64,000 nt of DNA from Bacteroidota bacterium (lineage in GTDB: Bacteria; Bacteroidota; Bacteroidia; Flavobacteriales; Flavobacteriaceae), in NCBI GenBank assembly GCA_018267095.1, contig JAFDZC010000006.1:310001-374000 (forward strand), given 5' to 3'. The translations under genes were made by a program, and so were the position numbers. Below the pieces are notes generated by a model. That model saw only the letters and a program-made list of their open reading frames with translations. It searched no databases and was not told where the DNA came from. This document shows, piece after piece, positions 48,764 through 58,540 of the stretch; the first letter of the stretch is position 1, and each line of letters begins with the position of its first letter.

Positions 48764-50350
48764 TTATAGAATCACTATTGAAAAAGTATCTCTGAGCGGG
48801 TGAAGATTTTTCATCAACTCTAAAATTAATTCATCACCATTGCCTACATAAAACTCTGAAAAATTGGTTTGTCTTTCTTGCAAACCTTTGCCCGGGAAAA
48901 GCTCATTTTGCAAAGCGATGATTCGCCCGAGTTGGTCTTGGTGTTTGCGTTTTTGGGCTTTAAGTAATCTTTTTTCGAGTTGTTCCAAACCTTTGATTTG
49001 TTTGGCCTCTTGTGCTTTTACGGCACCTGAAAATGAAGTATCTGTTTTTTCGGCCAATTTGTGCAGATAATGAAATTGTGCTTTCAGATGGTCTTTTTGA
49101 ATGCTTAAATCAATCGGGAATTCTGATATTTCTTTGGTTTTAGCATTGATTAATTCTGGTTGTTTTTTGAATAAATCAGCCCAACTCAGTTGCAAAGCAT
49201 CGGCTTTTTTGGTTTGCTTTTCAGTGGCTAACAATACCGAATTGCGCAATAATAAAATCGGGAAGGTCACTTTAAAAGATTCAAAATTGGATTTGAGTTG
49301 CAACCAATAAGCCAACTCACCGCCACCGCCTATGTAGCATAAATTAGGCAGAATTACCTCTTCATACAAAGGTCTGAGCAATACATTCGGGCTAAATTTT
49401 TCGGGATGATTTTCAACTTCCAAAAGAATTTCACTGGCTGTAAAAGTTAGTTCTGTATCGTTGACTTTGTACAATCCATTTTCAAAAATAATGCGCTCTC
49501 GCAAATGATCTTCTATATAAAACAAGTTGATTTCGCGCGGATTTACCTGAATCAAATAATCTTTAAGCTTTTGATTGGTCTGCGAAACTTGTTTGAAAGT
49601 GGTTTGCTCCAAAAGCTCTTTTTGAATGTACGGCTTAAACAACTCTTTGAGCGATGCGCGATCGGCATCCAAAATAACCAAACCGTATTTCCCGAAAAGT
49701 TCATGCGCCAAATAACGCGTGGCATCAGCTAAATTGTCATGTTTTAAATAAGCTTCTTCAAACCATTTTTTGACTTGCTCGGCATTTTGACTCTGACCGA
49801 TTTCTTGCGCAAAAACTTCGTACACTTTATCTAAACCTTCAGTAGAAAGTCGTCCAACAGGACCAGAAGTTTCTTTGTTCCATCGGATTTTTTTGCCTTG
49901 ATAATTAAAGAAATTAATCTCTTCAAAATCGTGGTCTTCGGTGGCCATCCAATAAATCGGAACAAAATTTTGCTCCGGAAATTGCTCTTTTAGTTCTTTA
50001 CACAAATTGATAGCCGTGATGATTTTATACAAAAAATACAACGGGCCGGTAAACAAATTGAGTTGATGACCAGTGGTGATGGTGAACGTGTTTTTGTTTG
50101 CTAATAGCTCTATGTTTTTGAGGCTCTCCGGCGCATTCAAATGACTGTATTGCTTTTTGAGTTCTTCGACCAAAACAGTTCGGTTTTCAATCGAATAACT
50201 TTGTTGTTTTTGTGCAATTTGTAAGCGAAAACCTTCAAAATTTGGGAAGTTGTTGTAGAGCGATTGAACTGTGGCCGATTGATTGAGATAATCCACCATG
50301 AGAGGTGTGAAATAACCTGATTCTTGATAGCTGATACAGTCGCTGGGCAT
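48764..50350 (-). CDS. bshC: Bacillithiol synthase BshC
   Basis: A 528-residue enzyme that joins cysteine to glucosamine-malate in the last step of bacillithiol synthesis. Conserved blocks are 'FTITTGHQLNLFTGPLYFLYKIITAINL', 'YWMATEDHDFEEINFF', 'RPLYEEVILPNLCYIGGGGELAYWLQLK' and the C-terminal coiled coil. The length equals that of Bacillus BshC. It separates two blocks of exported-protein genes and is the only metabolic gene among them. The other bsh genes are not in the window. Confidence 0.96.
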   Translation of the reverse strand: MPSDCISYQESGYFTPLMVDYLNQSATVQSLYNNFPNFEGFRLQIAQKQQSYSIENRTVLVEELKKQYSHLNAPESLKNIELLANKNTFTITTGHQLNLFTGPLYFLYKIITAINLCKELKEQFPEQNFVPIYWMATEDHDFEEINFFNYQGKKIRWNKETSGPVGRLSTEGLDKVYEVFAQEIGQSQNAEQVKKWFEEAYLKHDNLADATRYLAHELFGKYGLVILDADRASLKELFKPYIQKELLEQTTFKQVSQTNQKLKDYLIQVNPREINLFYIEDHLRERIIFENGLYKVNDTELTFTASEILLEVENHPEKFSPNVLLRPLYEEVILPNLCYIGGGGELAYWLQLKSNFESFKVTFPILLLRNSVLLATEKQTKKADALQLSWADLFKKQPELINAKTKEISEFPIDLSIQKDHLKAQFHYLHKLAEKTDTSFSGAVKAQEAKQIKGLEQLEKRLLKAQKRKHQDQLGRIIALQNELFPGKGLQERQTNFSEFYVGNGDELILELMKNLHPLRDTFSIVIL

Positions 50351-50421
50351 AATTTAATTTTTGGTAAAAGTAGTTAAAAGTAAAATTAGGCTTTTTAGCT
50401 TTAACAACCACTTGTGAAAAT

Positions 50422-53400
50422 TTACCTTTTTAAACTAAAATGGCCCCTGAAAATTTCCCCGTCTGCACGTGTTACAATAAACCAATAATCGTCTGAAGGT
50501 AGAGGTTGGTTGTTGAGTGTTCCGTCCCAACCCAAATTATTGCCTAATTCTTTTAAAAGCTTGCCGTTTCTGTCTAATATTTTAATGTTTAGTCCCGGCT
50601 CAAATTCAGAAAGCCTGAGTTTCCAAGTATCGTGAAATCCGTCGCTATTCGGGGTGAAATATTTCGGGTAAATCAACAGATATACCTTTTCTTTGGTAAC
50701 ACCGCAATCATATTTATCGCGCACATAAGCAGTGTAAATTCCATTTTTAAGTGGTTCAAAATGATTGCTGTCTTGATAATTGATTCCGTCAATTGAGTAT
50801 TCGTAATCGCCCAGACCAAAAGCTATTATTTCAATAGAATTCTCTTCAATGGTCCAGTCAGTTGTTTTGATATCGGCAATAATAGCAGGGTTTGATAAGA
50901 AAACATTGAAGTCTTTACTTGAATCACAAATCAATAATCCTGTAGATGTATTGTGATTTTCGGTAACTGTAACCCAATAATGTTTAGGCTCGGTAACGGT
51001 AATAGTTTGTGTTGTTTCGCCATTAGACCAATGGTAACTGTCGTAACCGGCTCCTGCATCAATGGTTGTTGTTCTGAATTGACAAAGTGGATATGCATCT
51101 TCCATATAAATGCGCGGTGAATCAACCATATTTAATTCTAATTTAGCCACTTTATAACAATTATTGGCAGTAATTACTCTAACATATATTGTTATTTGGC
51201 GTTGTTCGAATTGATATGAACTCGGTACGTTAATTTGCTCAAAAGATTGATCTAAATCAGCACCAGAAAAACTTCTGTAATATTTAAAAGTATGAGCACT
51301 TGCATTGCCAATCAAATTAGCTTCGTATTGTGTCAAATTGACGTTTTCAATGCCATCATTTAATGCATCACAAATGAATGGGGTATAATCGTTCGGTTCG
51401 GGTAAAGGGTAAAATTGGCTACTGATTGAAACTTGTTGAACCAGTGATGTGCAAGAACTTCCTTTTCTGATTTTGATTTTATAAATACCGCCACCGTTGA
51501 GGTTAATGGCTGTAGGATTTGTCGTCCAACTAACGCCATCATCAAAGCTATAAAAATCTGCGGGTGTTGTGATGGTTATACTTGCATAAACGCCACAACC
51601 GGCATTGGTAATGGTATAGTTGGGTCTAGAATCTTCAAAGTTGTACAAATAAACATAAGTATTGGGAGAAGTACATCCGATGGCATTTTTTATTTTTATT
51701 ACATAACTACCCACTTGGAGATTGTTAAAAATATTTGAGGTTTGCCATGTTGTTCCACCATCACAACTGTACTCAGAAGCTGGTGTAGTTATCTCGATAC
51801 TACCGGGTGATCCGCAAAAAGGGTTATATTGTATGTAAGTAGGCCGATCCAAAAACTCGCTCTCAAGTGTAACGGTAAAATAGTTCGAGATGCAACCAAA
51901 AATATCTTTGGTTCTGATTTTGTATATTCCTGCATTCAGATTGCTGAGCGTATTATTGGTTACCCATGTTGCCCCGTCGTCAAAACTATATAAAGCAGCT
52001 TGGGTATCAACGGTAATAGTTCCTGTATCCCCGCAAAAACTCGGATTATTCCACGTGCAATGGGGGAAAGCTGCAAAAAAAGGTGAAATAACGATGGTTG
52101 ATATATATGAGATGCAACCGGAAGCTGTTTGAATTTTTACATGATAAACACTTATAGGAGCCGGATCAAGTACGGGATTAGTGCCCCAAGTAAGGCCTCC
52201 ATCAAAACTAATCAATGCTGCTGGTGAGGTTACCTCAATTCTTCCTGTTGAACTAAAACAATTGGGCTGTGTAACTGTTATATTTGGTAAAACTGCAGTT
52301 TGATTGCTCAGAATAGTTGTGGTTGCGATAGAACTGCATCCGTTGTCGTCAGTTACAGTTACTTGGTAAGTTCCGGGACTATGAACAGTAATACTTTGAC
52401 TGGTTGCCCCATTACCCCAGAGATAGCTGTTACCGGGTGAAGCAGTCAATACAGTGCTTCCTGAGCAAACGTTCAAAATACCCGAAATAGTAGCCGAGGG
52501 TGCCCGAACAACCAAATCTACAGCTACAATTTTAAAACAAGTACTATTGAGTTCTAATCTTACAAACAGAGTATTGCTTCCTGAAGAATATGTTGTGAAA
52601 TTATTAATTGGATTAGTGTTGGTGAATGCATCGTCAAAACTATTGTGATAACTAAAGGTAATACCGGCCGGTGTGCTGGTCACTAAATTGTTGAAGATGG
52701 CTAAATCAAAAATTTCTGTTCCGTTTCGATCCGAATCGCAAGCAATTTGTTGCGCTGAATGAGCAATGATGTTACAATCGTTACAATTCAAAAACCAAAT
52801 ATCCCAACCCGGATTTGCATCGTCATCTGAAGCGCCGCCAAAATTGGTCGCAGAACAATTGGTTTGAACTGGACTGAAATTAATTGAAACACTGGCATTG
52901 TAATTCCCTGAAGTTTGATTGGGAATATCGGCAGCAGCAACATCAAAACAAAAGCGATGATTGACTATGTCAAGATTTGCAGGAGCGGTCGATGTATAAA
53001 TAACTTGATTACTGGCATCAGTGATATTTAGTTTTATCAAATTGATTGAAGATGATATGCCACCCGAGTTAGGAACGGTAAAACTTCCGCAAACTGAAAG
53101 CGGAAAGGTGGGGCATTCTTTGTACAAAGGATCTAATTCAATGCTTCCTTGTAAATTTTCATTTCCGTGAATGTTGCAAACATCATCGATGTACACATAT
53201 CCAAAATGTCCGCCTAATCCACAACGAGCAGCGCTATATTCAACCGTAAATTCTTGATTGTTAGGGATAGAAGAAATGTCTAATAAACAATTTTGCCAAT
53301 TCTCATTATATAAAATAATACTGTTTCCGGCCAATGTTGAAGCTTGCTTAAAAATACAGTTATTTACATCGCTAATCAAACAAAATTCATCAACCACTAT

Positions 53401-54072
53401 ACCGGCTTGATTGATAATTCTCGCTTTAAAAAAAGGTTGTTCATTGTCGTGATCGCTCTCATATATACTTTGAAGGACTGATTTGTAGTTGAATTTTAAT
53501 GTAGTTTCATTGTTGGTTTTGTATCTTTTGGTCCGAACAGAACTCATCGTAATATCCGAATCTTTATAGTTAATTTTTAGAACGTATTGATCAAAACCGT
53601 TGATGTCGCCGATATATTCATCTATAAAATTTGAGGGCACCGTTGTAGCCATCGCATTATAACTGATGTTGGGCGCATACTGAGGAATTAATTGATTGGG
53701 GTTAACATTAATAGATTGGCATTGCATCGGATTGAGAGGATCTCCAATATCGTAAGCATATCCTATTAGTGTATTAACACTAGAAATTCTCTCAAACTCT
53801 TCAAAATTTCCGTTTTGACACAAAGGCAATGAAGTAAGTGCCGAGGTTCTCAATTCTTTTTTTTGCGCTTCTCTTAGTTTAGCTTTTTTTAGCCAATATT
53901 GTTTGAGCAATTCAGGATCAGTGATACGACGTCCATGGTCATCTTCAGCCTTTCGGGTTAGATCATATTGAATCGATTCAGTATTGGTTTTGTTGACCGG
54001 ATTTTGTCCCCAAATAGGACAACTGATGAGAAATAGGATATAAAAAAAATGCAGTTTGATAGGATACTTCAT
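50422..54072 (-). CDS. Large T9SS type B adhesin-like protein with SprB-type repeats
   Basis: A 1216-residue exported protein. I chose ATG 54072 (MKYPIKLHFFYILFLISCPIWGQ), the start of the signal peptide, over an upstream in-frame start at 54123. An N-terminal carbohydrate-binding-like region (about 70-330) is followed by Cys-rich domains, an immunoglobulin-like PKD-type segment (VCSGSTVLTASPGNSYLWGNGA) and five repeats of about 75 residues around 'YSFDDGATWVTNNTLSNLNAG' and 'KTKDIFGCIS', as in SprB. It ends with a gliding-motility-type T9SS type B domain (YFTPNSDGFHDTW...GRFSLKR-like end). It is probably a surface adhesin moved or anchored by the T9SS-gliding machinery. Confidence 0.87.
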   Translation of the reverse strand: MKYPIKLHFFYILFLISCPIWGQNPVNKTNTESIQYDLTRKAEDDHGRRITDPELLKQYWLKKAKLREAQKKELRTSALTSLPLCQNGNFEEFERISSVNTLIGYAYDIGDPLNPMQCQSINVNPNQLIPQYAPNISYNAMATTVPSNFIDEYIGDINGFDQYVLKINYKDSDITMSSVRTKRYKTNNETTLKFNYKSVLQSIYESDHDNEQPFFKARIINQAGIVVDEFCLISDVNNCIFKQASTLAGNSIILYNENWQNCLLDISSIPNNQEFTVEYSAARCGLGGHFGYVYIDDVCNIHGNENLQGSIELDPLYKECPTFPLSVCGSFTVPNSGGISSSINLIKLNITDASNQVIYTSTAPANLDIVNHRFCFDVAAADIPNQTSGNYNASVSINFSPVQTNCSATNFGGASDDDANPGWDIWFLNCNDCNIIAHSAQQIACDSDRNGTEIFDLAIFNNLVTSTPAGITFSYHNSFDDAFTNTNPINNFTTYSSGSNTLFVRLELNSTCFKIVAVDLVVRAPSATISGILNVCSGSTVLTASPGNSYLWGNGATSQSITVHSPGTYQVTVTDDNGCSSIATTTILSNQTAVLPNITVTQPNCFSSTGRIEVTSPAALISFDGGLTWGTNPVLDPAPISVYHVKIQTASGCISYISTIVISPFFAAFPHCTWNNPSFCGDTGTITVDTQAALYSFDDGATWVTNNTLSNLNAGIYKIRTKDIFGCISNYFTVTLESEFLDRPTYIQYNPFCGSPGSIEITTPASEYSCDGGTTWQTSNIFNNLQVGSYVIKIKNAIGCTSPNTYVYLYNFEDSRPNYTITNAGCGVYASITITTPADFYSFDDGVSWTTNPTAINLNGGGIYKIKIRKGSSCTSLVQQVSISSQFYPLPEPNDYTPFICDALNDGIENVNLTQYEANLIGNASAHTFKYYRSFSGADLDQSFEQINVPSSYQFEQRQITIYVRVITANNCYKVAKLELNMVDSPRIYMEDAYPLCQFRTTTIDAGAGYDSYHWSNGETTQTITVTEPKHYWVTVTENHNTSTGLLICDSSKDFNVFLSNPAIIADIKTTDWTIEENSIEIIAFGLGDYEYSIDGINYQDSNHFEPLKNGIYTAYVRDKYDCGVTKEKVYLLIYPKYFTPNSDGFHDTWKLRLSEFEPGLNIKILDRNGKLLKELGNNLGWDGTLNNQPLPSDDYWFIVTRADGEIFRGHFSLKR

Positions 54073-54180
54073 TGATTGGCTTTGTAATAGAAAGTCAAAT
54101 ATATATTTTTTTATTAAGGTCAAAAGTCTATTTCGATGAAATTCTTAAAAAACAGATTATCTGTAAAAAATGTTAAAAAG

Positions 54181-54188
54181 TACATTTG
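54181..54188 (+). promoter_or_regulatory. Candidate -7 box for the radical SAM gene
   Basis: TACATTTG about 75 nt before the TTG start; no convincing -33 element. Confidence 0.35.
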
Positions 54189-54262
54189 CCTTGTAGCAAA
54201 ACAGTTTCAAAAATCCATTTTTTAATCTTATTTTTCGACCTTAAAATCAATTAGTTCGTCTT

Positions 54263-56452
54263 TTGAACCCAAAAATTTTCATCGTAACTCCGCCGTTTAC
54301 CCAGCTCAATACGCCTTATCCGGCTACGGCTTATCTCAAAGGTTTTCTCAAAACGCTTGATATAGAGGCAACTCAAGCTGATTTAGGCATTGAAGTCATA
54401 CTCGAGTTATTTTCATCCAAAGGATTAAAAAACTTATTTGAGCATTGCGGATTACCTTCTGAAGATTGGTCTCAAAACGCCCGACGAATATTTGCTTTGC
54501 GCGCCGATTATATACAAACTATTGACTCAGTTATTGGTTTTTTACAAGGGAAAAATCCGACTTTAGCCTTGCAGATTTGCCAGCATTATTTTTTGCCCGA
54601 AGCCTCTAGATTTGCCGATTTGCAAGAACTCGATTGGGCTTTTGGCAGTATGGGCACGCAAGACAAAGCCAAGCATATGGCTACTTTGTATCTCGAAGAT
54701 TTGGCTGATTTTGTGGTCGAAACGGTCGATGCGCATTTTGGCTTCAGTCGTTACGCTGAACAACTAGGTCGCAGCGCCCAGTCGTTTGATGAATTATACA
54801 GCGCATTACAATCTAACCCGACCTATATTGATGCATTGCTTTTTGAATTATTAGATAAAAAAATCAAGCAATTTCAGCCGGATTTGGTCTTGGTTTCGGT
54901 GCCGTTCCCAGGGAATTTATATGCTGCTTTTAGACTGGCTCAATGGTTCAAAAAAAACTATCCAAAAACCAAAATCGCTTTGGGCGGAGGCTTTGCCAAT
55001 ACAGAATTGCGCTCGCTTTCAGAAGTCAGAGTTTTTGAGTTTTTTGATTATGTAACGCTCGATGATGGTGAATTACCGGTTGAATTGCTCATACAGAATT
55101 TAAACTCTGAAAAACCAATTTATAAACGCACATTTTTACTTGAAAATGGGCAAGTAGTTTATAAGAATGATGCGCCGCAAGCCGACTACAAAATGAGTCA
55201 AGTGGGCACGCCGGATTATTCAGATTTGCTTTTAGACCAATACATTTCAGTAATTGAAGTGGCCAATCCGATGCACAAAATGTGGAGCGACGGACGTTGG
55301 AATAAACTCACCATGGCGCACGGTTGTTATTGGGGCAAATGCACTTTCTGCGATATTTCACTCGACTATATTAAAGTATACGAACCCATCGCAGCTAGAC
55401 TGATTGTAGATCGAATCGAAGAACTCATCGCCCAAACTGGCGAAACCGGATTTCACTTTGTAGACGAAGCCGCACCACCAGCCTTGATGCGCGAAGTAGC
55501 TTTTGAAATTTTACGTCGTGGCCTCACCATTACTTGGTGGACCAACATTCGTTTTGAGAAGAGTTTCACAGCCGATTTGTGTTGGTTGCTCAAAGCTTCG
55601 GGTTGTATTGCCGTTTCTGGCGGATTAGAAGTTGCTTCAGACCGACTTTTGGCGCTGATTGACAAAGGCGTAACGGTCGAGCAAGTGGCTCAAGTTACCC
55701 GAAATTTTACCCAAGCGGGCATCATGGTGCATGCGTATTTGATGTATGGTTATCCGACACAAACCGTTCAAGAAACGGTGGATAGTCTAGAAATGGTGCG
55801 CCAACTTTTTGAAGCCGGGATTGTGCAATCTGGATTTTGGCATCGATTTGCCATGACGGCGCACAGTCCTGTCGGATTGTATCCGGAACAATTTGGTGTG
55901 GCTCGAACCACGCATCCCGACGGTACTTTTGCCAACAATGATTTGCTTTTTGAAGATGCGACGCAGATCGATCACGATCAATTTAGTTTCGGCCTCAGAA
56001 AGTCACTCTACAACTATATGCACGGAATCTGTTTTGACGAACCATTGCAAAATTGGTTTGAGGTGAAAATTCCGCGAACCACCATCGCAGCTGATTTTAT
56101 CCAAAAAGCGCTAAATCAAAACATTGAATTCAAAATCAAACCACAGGCAAAACTCATTTGGTTAGGAGCCGAACCATCACTGCAAATAAAAACCAAAACC
56201 AAAAAAGACCATAGTTGGGAAGTTTCCGAACTCACGTTTCACAATCGCTTCAATCATTTTGAAATTTCGCTTGATAAAGAACAAGGCGTTTGGTTGGCTG
56301 CGTTTCTCTTAGAATTGATTCCTCAAGCATCGCCAAGACTTACCATACAAAATATGCAAACCAGTTTTGAAGCCCAATTCGAACATTTTGAATTGTTTTG
56401 GTTCTCAAAACCCATGCAGCAGCTCAGAGCCAATGGTTTGTTGGCGGTTTGA
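54263..56452 (+). CDS. B12-binding domain radical SAM protein
   Basis: A 729-residue enzyme. It begins with a TTG codon, reading 'NPKIFIVTPPFTQLNTPYPATAYLKGFL', a cobalamin-binding-type N-terminal domain; a second block 'LVLVSVPFPGNLYAAFRLAQWFKKNYPKTKIALGGGFA' completes the B12 fold. The iron-sulfur motif is CYWGKCTFC (C355, C360, C363), a CX4CX2C spacing rather than the usual CX3CX2C. 'FHFVDEAAPPALM' and 'GGLEVASDRLL' follow in the barrel. The reaction is unknown. It is 153 bp upstream of the acyl-CoA carboxylase operon, same strand; no in-frame ATG fits the family N-terminus better. Confidence 0.85.
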   Translation: MNPKIFIVTPPFTQLNTPYPATAYLKGFLKTLDIEATQADLGIEVILELFSSKGLKNLFEHCGLPSEDWSQNARRIFALRADYIQTIDSVIGFLQGKNPTLALQICQHYFLPEASRFADLQELDWAFGSMGTQDKAKHMATLYLEDLADFVVETVDAHFGFSRYAEQLGRSAQSFDELYSALQSNPTYIDALLFELLDKKIKQFQPDLVLVSVPFPGNLYAAFRLAQWFKKNYPKTKIALGGGFANTELRSLSEVRVFEFFDYVTLDDGELPVELLIQNLNSEKPIYKRTFLLENGQVVYKNDAPQADYKMSQVGTPDYSDLLLDQYISVIEVANPMHKMWSDGRWNKLTMAHGCYWGKCTFCDISLDYIKVYEPIAARLIVDRIEELIAQTGETGFHFVDEAAPPALMREVAFEILRRGLTITWWTNIRFEKSFTADLCWLLKASGCIAVSGGLEVASDRLLALIDKGVTVEQVAQVTRNFTQAGIMVHAYLMYGYPTQTVQETVDSLEMVRQLFEAGIVQSGFWHRFAMTAHSPVGLYPEQFGVARTTHPDGTFANNDLLFEDATQIDHDQFSFGLRKSLYNYMHGICFDEPLQNWFEVKIPRTTIAADFIQKALNQNIEFKIKPQAKLIWLGAEPSLQIKTKTKKDHSWEVSELTFHNRFNHFEISLDKEQGVWLAAFLLELIPQASPRLTIQNMQTSFEAQFEHFELFWFSKPMQQLRANGLLAV

Positions 56453-56605
56453 TAACGCACAATAATTTATCGAGGAAAGTCTTCTATATTAAATTAGCAA
56501 TTTTGTTGATTTTTATCAGATAAAATCATTTTGCTTTTCTCTAAATTTACTTCCGACTTAAAAAACGATACTATACGTTACCTATAAAAAATAAACTTTA
56601 AGTAT

Positions 56606-57091
56606 ATGAAACAAACATACAAGCTTTCAGTGGGCAAACTCAAAACCCTAGAATGCTCTGAAAGCGATGCACAACAACTCGATGCGGCCCAAATAGCTCC
56701 GGGCAAGTACCATGTTCTGCGCGATGGAGATTCTTATCAAGTTGAAATCCTCAAAGCAGATTTTCTTCAAAAAAATTACACTGTTTCGGTCAACAACAAT
56801 CCGTACACCGTTAAGATTTCAGATTCGTTAGATCAACTCATCCAACAAATGGGCTTTGAATCGGGCAGTTCTAAACACATCAATGCGGTCAAAGCGCCGA
56901 TGCCCGGACTTATTATTGAAATCAACGTTTCGCCCGGGCAAGCGGTACAAGAAAATGATCCACTGCTCATTTTGAGCGCCATGAAAATGGAAAACAGTTT
57001 GCTTTCGCCGCGTGAAGGTGTGATCAAATCAGTAGCTGTGGCCGTAGGAGCCGCCGTGGATAAAGGTCAATTGTTAATCGAATTCGAATAA
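56606..57091 (+). CDS. Biotin carboxyl carrier protein of an acyl-CoA carboxylase
   Basis: A 161-residue protein. The C-terminal biotinyl domain (about 92-161) contains 'SAMKMENSL', with biotinylated K127. The N-terminal 85 residues (YKLSVGKLKTLECSESDAQQL...) are not the usual AccB N-terminus and resemble the carboxylase-linker domains of propionyl/methylcrotonyl-CoA carboxylases. It moves the carboxylated biotin between the next two gene products. It is first gene of a three-gene operon with gaps of 2 and 4 bp. Confidence 0.9.
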   Translation: MKQTYKLSVGKLKTLECSESDAQQLDAAQIAPGKYHVLRDGDSYQVEILKADFLQKNYTVSVNNNPYTVKISDSLDQLIQQMGFESGSSKHINAVKAPMPGLIIEINVSPGQAVQENDPLLILSAMKMENSLLSPREGVIKSVAVAVGAAVDKGQLLIEFE

Positions 57092-57093
57092 AC

Positions 57094-58536
57094 ATGAAAA
57101 AAATATTAGTAGCTAACCGCGGTGAAATTGCCATTCGTGTGATGAAAACCGCCAAAAAAATGGGCATCAAAACCGTTGCGGTATATTCAACCGTCGATCG
57201 CAATGCTCCACACGTAAAATTTGCCGATCAAGCAGTTTGCATTGGTGAAGCGCCTTCAAGCGAATCGTATTTGCGCGGTGATAAAATTATTCAAGCAGCC
57301 AAAGAACTCGGTGTAGACGCCATCCATCCCGGTTATGGATTTTTGAGTGAAAATGCTGATTTTGCTGAAGAAGTTGAAAAAAACAACCTCATTTTTATCG
57401 GGCCAAAATCAAAAGCCATTCGCGTCATGGGCAGCAAACTGGCGGCCAAAGAAGCGGTGATGCATTATGATATTCCGATGGTTCCCGGAGTCGATCACGC
57501 GATCATCGATATTGAAGAAGCCAAGAAAACGGCTACGGCTGTTGGTTTTCCGATACTCATAAAAGCTTCGGCTGGCGGTGGCGGAAAAGGTATGCGCGTG
57601 GTCGAAAAAGAAGCCGATTTTGAAGCGCAAATGAATCGCGCCATCAGTGAAGCTGTAGCAGCTTTTGGCGACGGATCGGTTTTTATCGAAAAATATGTTA
57701 CCTCTCCGCGCCACATTGAAATTCAAGTGATGGCCGATGCACATGGCAACATTTTATACTTTTTTGAACGCGAGTGCAGCATTCAACGCCGCCACCAAAA
57801 AGTGGTCGAAGAAGCTCCCTCTTCAGTGCTAACACCTGAATTGCGCAAACAAATGGGCGAGGCGGCGGTTAAAGTGGCCAAAGCTTGTGATTATTTGGGT
57901 GCCGGAACTGTTGAGTTCTTATTGGACGATCAGCATAATTTTTATTTTCTCGAAATGAATACGCGTCTGCAAGTAGAACATCCGGTATCTGAACTTATTG
58001 CCGGTGTTGACTTGGTTGAACTGCAAATTAAAGTAGCGCGCGGAGAGGCCTTGCCGATGAAACAGGAAGACTTGCGCATTCACGGACATGCTTTAGAGCT
58101 CAGGGTTTATGCCGAAGATCCGCTCAACGATTTCTTGCCGAGCGTCGGACATTTAGACGTTTATCAATTACCGGTAGGCGAAGGTATTCGTGTAGACAAT
58201 GGCTTTGAGCAAGGCATGGATATTCCGATTTATTACGATCCGATGCTTTCAAAACTCATCACCTACGGAGCCACGCGCGAAGAAGCCATTGAGCTCATGA
58301 TTCAAGCCATTGCCCATTATAAAGTCGAAGGTGTGCAAACCACTTTGCCGTTTGGAACTTTCGTTTGTCAGCATGAAGCGTTTCGTTCGGGACATTTCGA
58401 TACCAATTTCGTCAAGAAATACTACGATGCTGAAATTCTTAAGAAACAACAAGAAACCGAGGCCGAAGTGGCGATGCTTGTCGCTTTGAAACAATATTTA
58501 ACCGATCAAAAAATGGTTCGTTTACCAAACGCATAA
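57094..58536 (+). CDS. Biotin carboxylase subunit of acyl-CoA carboxylase
   Basis: A 480-residue ATP-grasp enzyme that carboxylates biotin with bicarbonate. '[24 protein letters not shown]' and '[18 protein letters not shown]' are the biotin carboxylase N-terminal blocks; '[14 protein letters not shown]' is the glycine-rich ATP loop; '[14 protein letters not shown]' and '[13 protein letters not shown]' complete the active site. In this operon it serves a propionyl-CoA-type carboxylase rather than acetyl-CoA carboxylase alone; the substrate cannot be settled from this subunit. Confidence 0.95.
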   Translation: MKKILVANRGEIAIRVMKTAKKMGIKTVAVYSTVDRNAPHVKFADQAVCIGEAPSSESYLRGDKIIQAAKELGVDAIHPGYGFLSENADFAEEVEKNNLIFIGPKSKAIRVMGSKLAAKEAVMHYDIPMVPGVDHAIIDIEEAKKTATAVGFPILIKASAGGGGKGMRVVEKEADFEAQMNRAISEAVAAFGDGSVFIEKYVTSPRHIEIQVMADAHGNILYFFERECSIQRRHQKVVEEAPSSVLTPELRKQMGEAAVKVAKACDYLGAGTVEFLLDDQHNFYFLEMNTRLQVEHPVSELIAGVDLVELQIKVARGEALPMKQEDLRIHGHALELRVYAEDPLNDFLPSVGHLDVYQLPVGEGIRVDNGFEQGMDIPIYYDPMLSKLITYGATREEAIELMIQAIAHYKVEGVQTTLPFGTFVCQHEAFRSGHFDTNFVKKYYDAEILKKQQETEAEVAMLVALKQYLTDQKMVRLPNA

Positions 58537-58540
58537 AACT

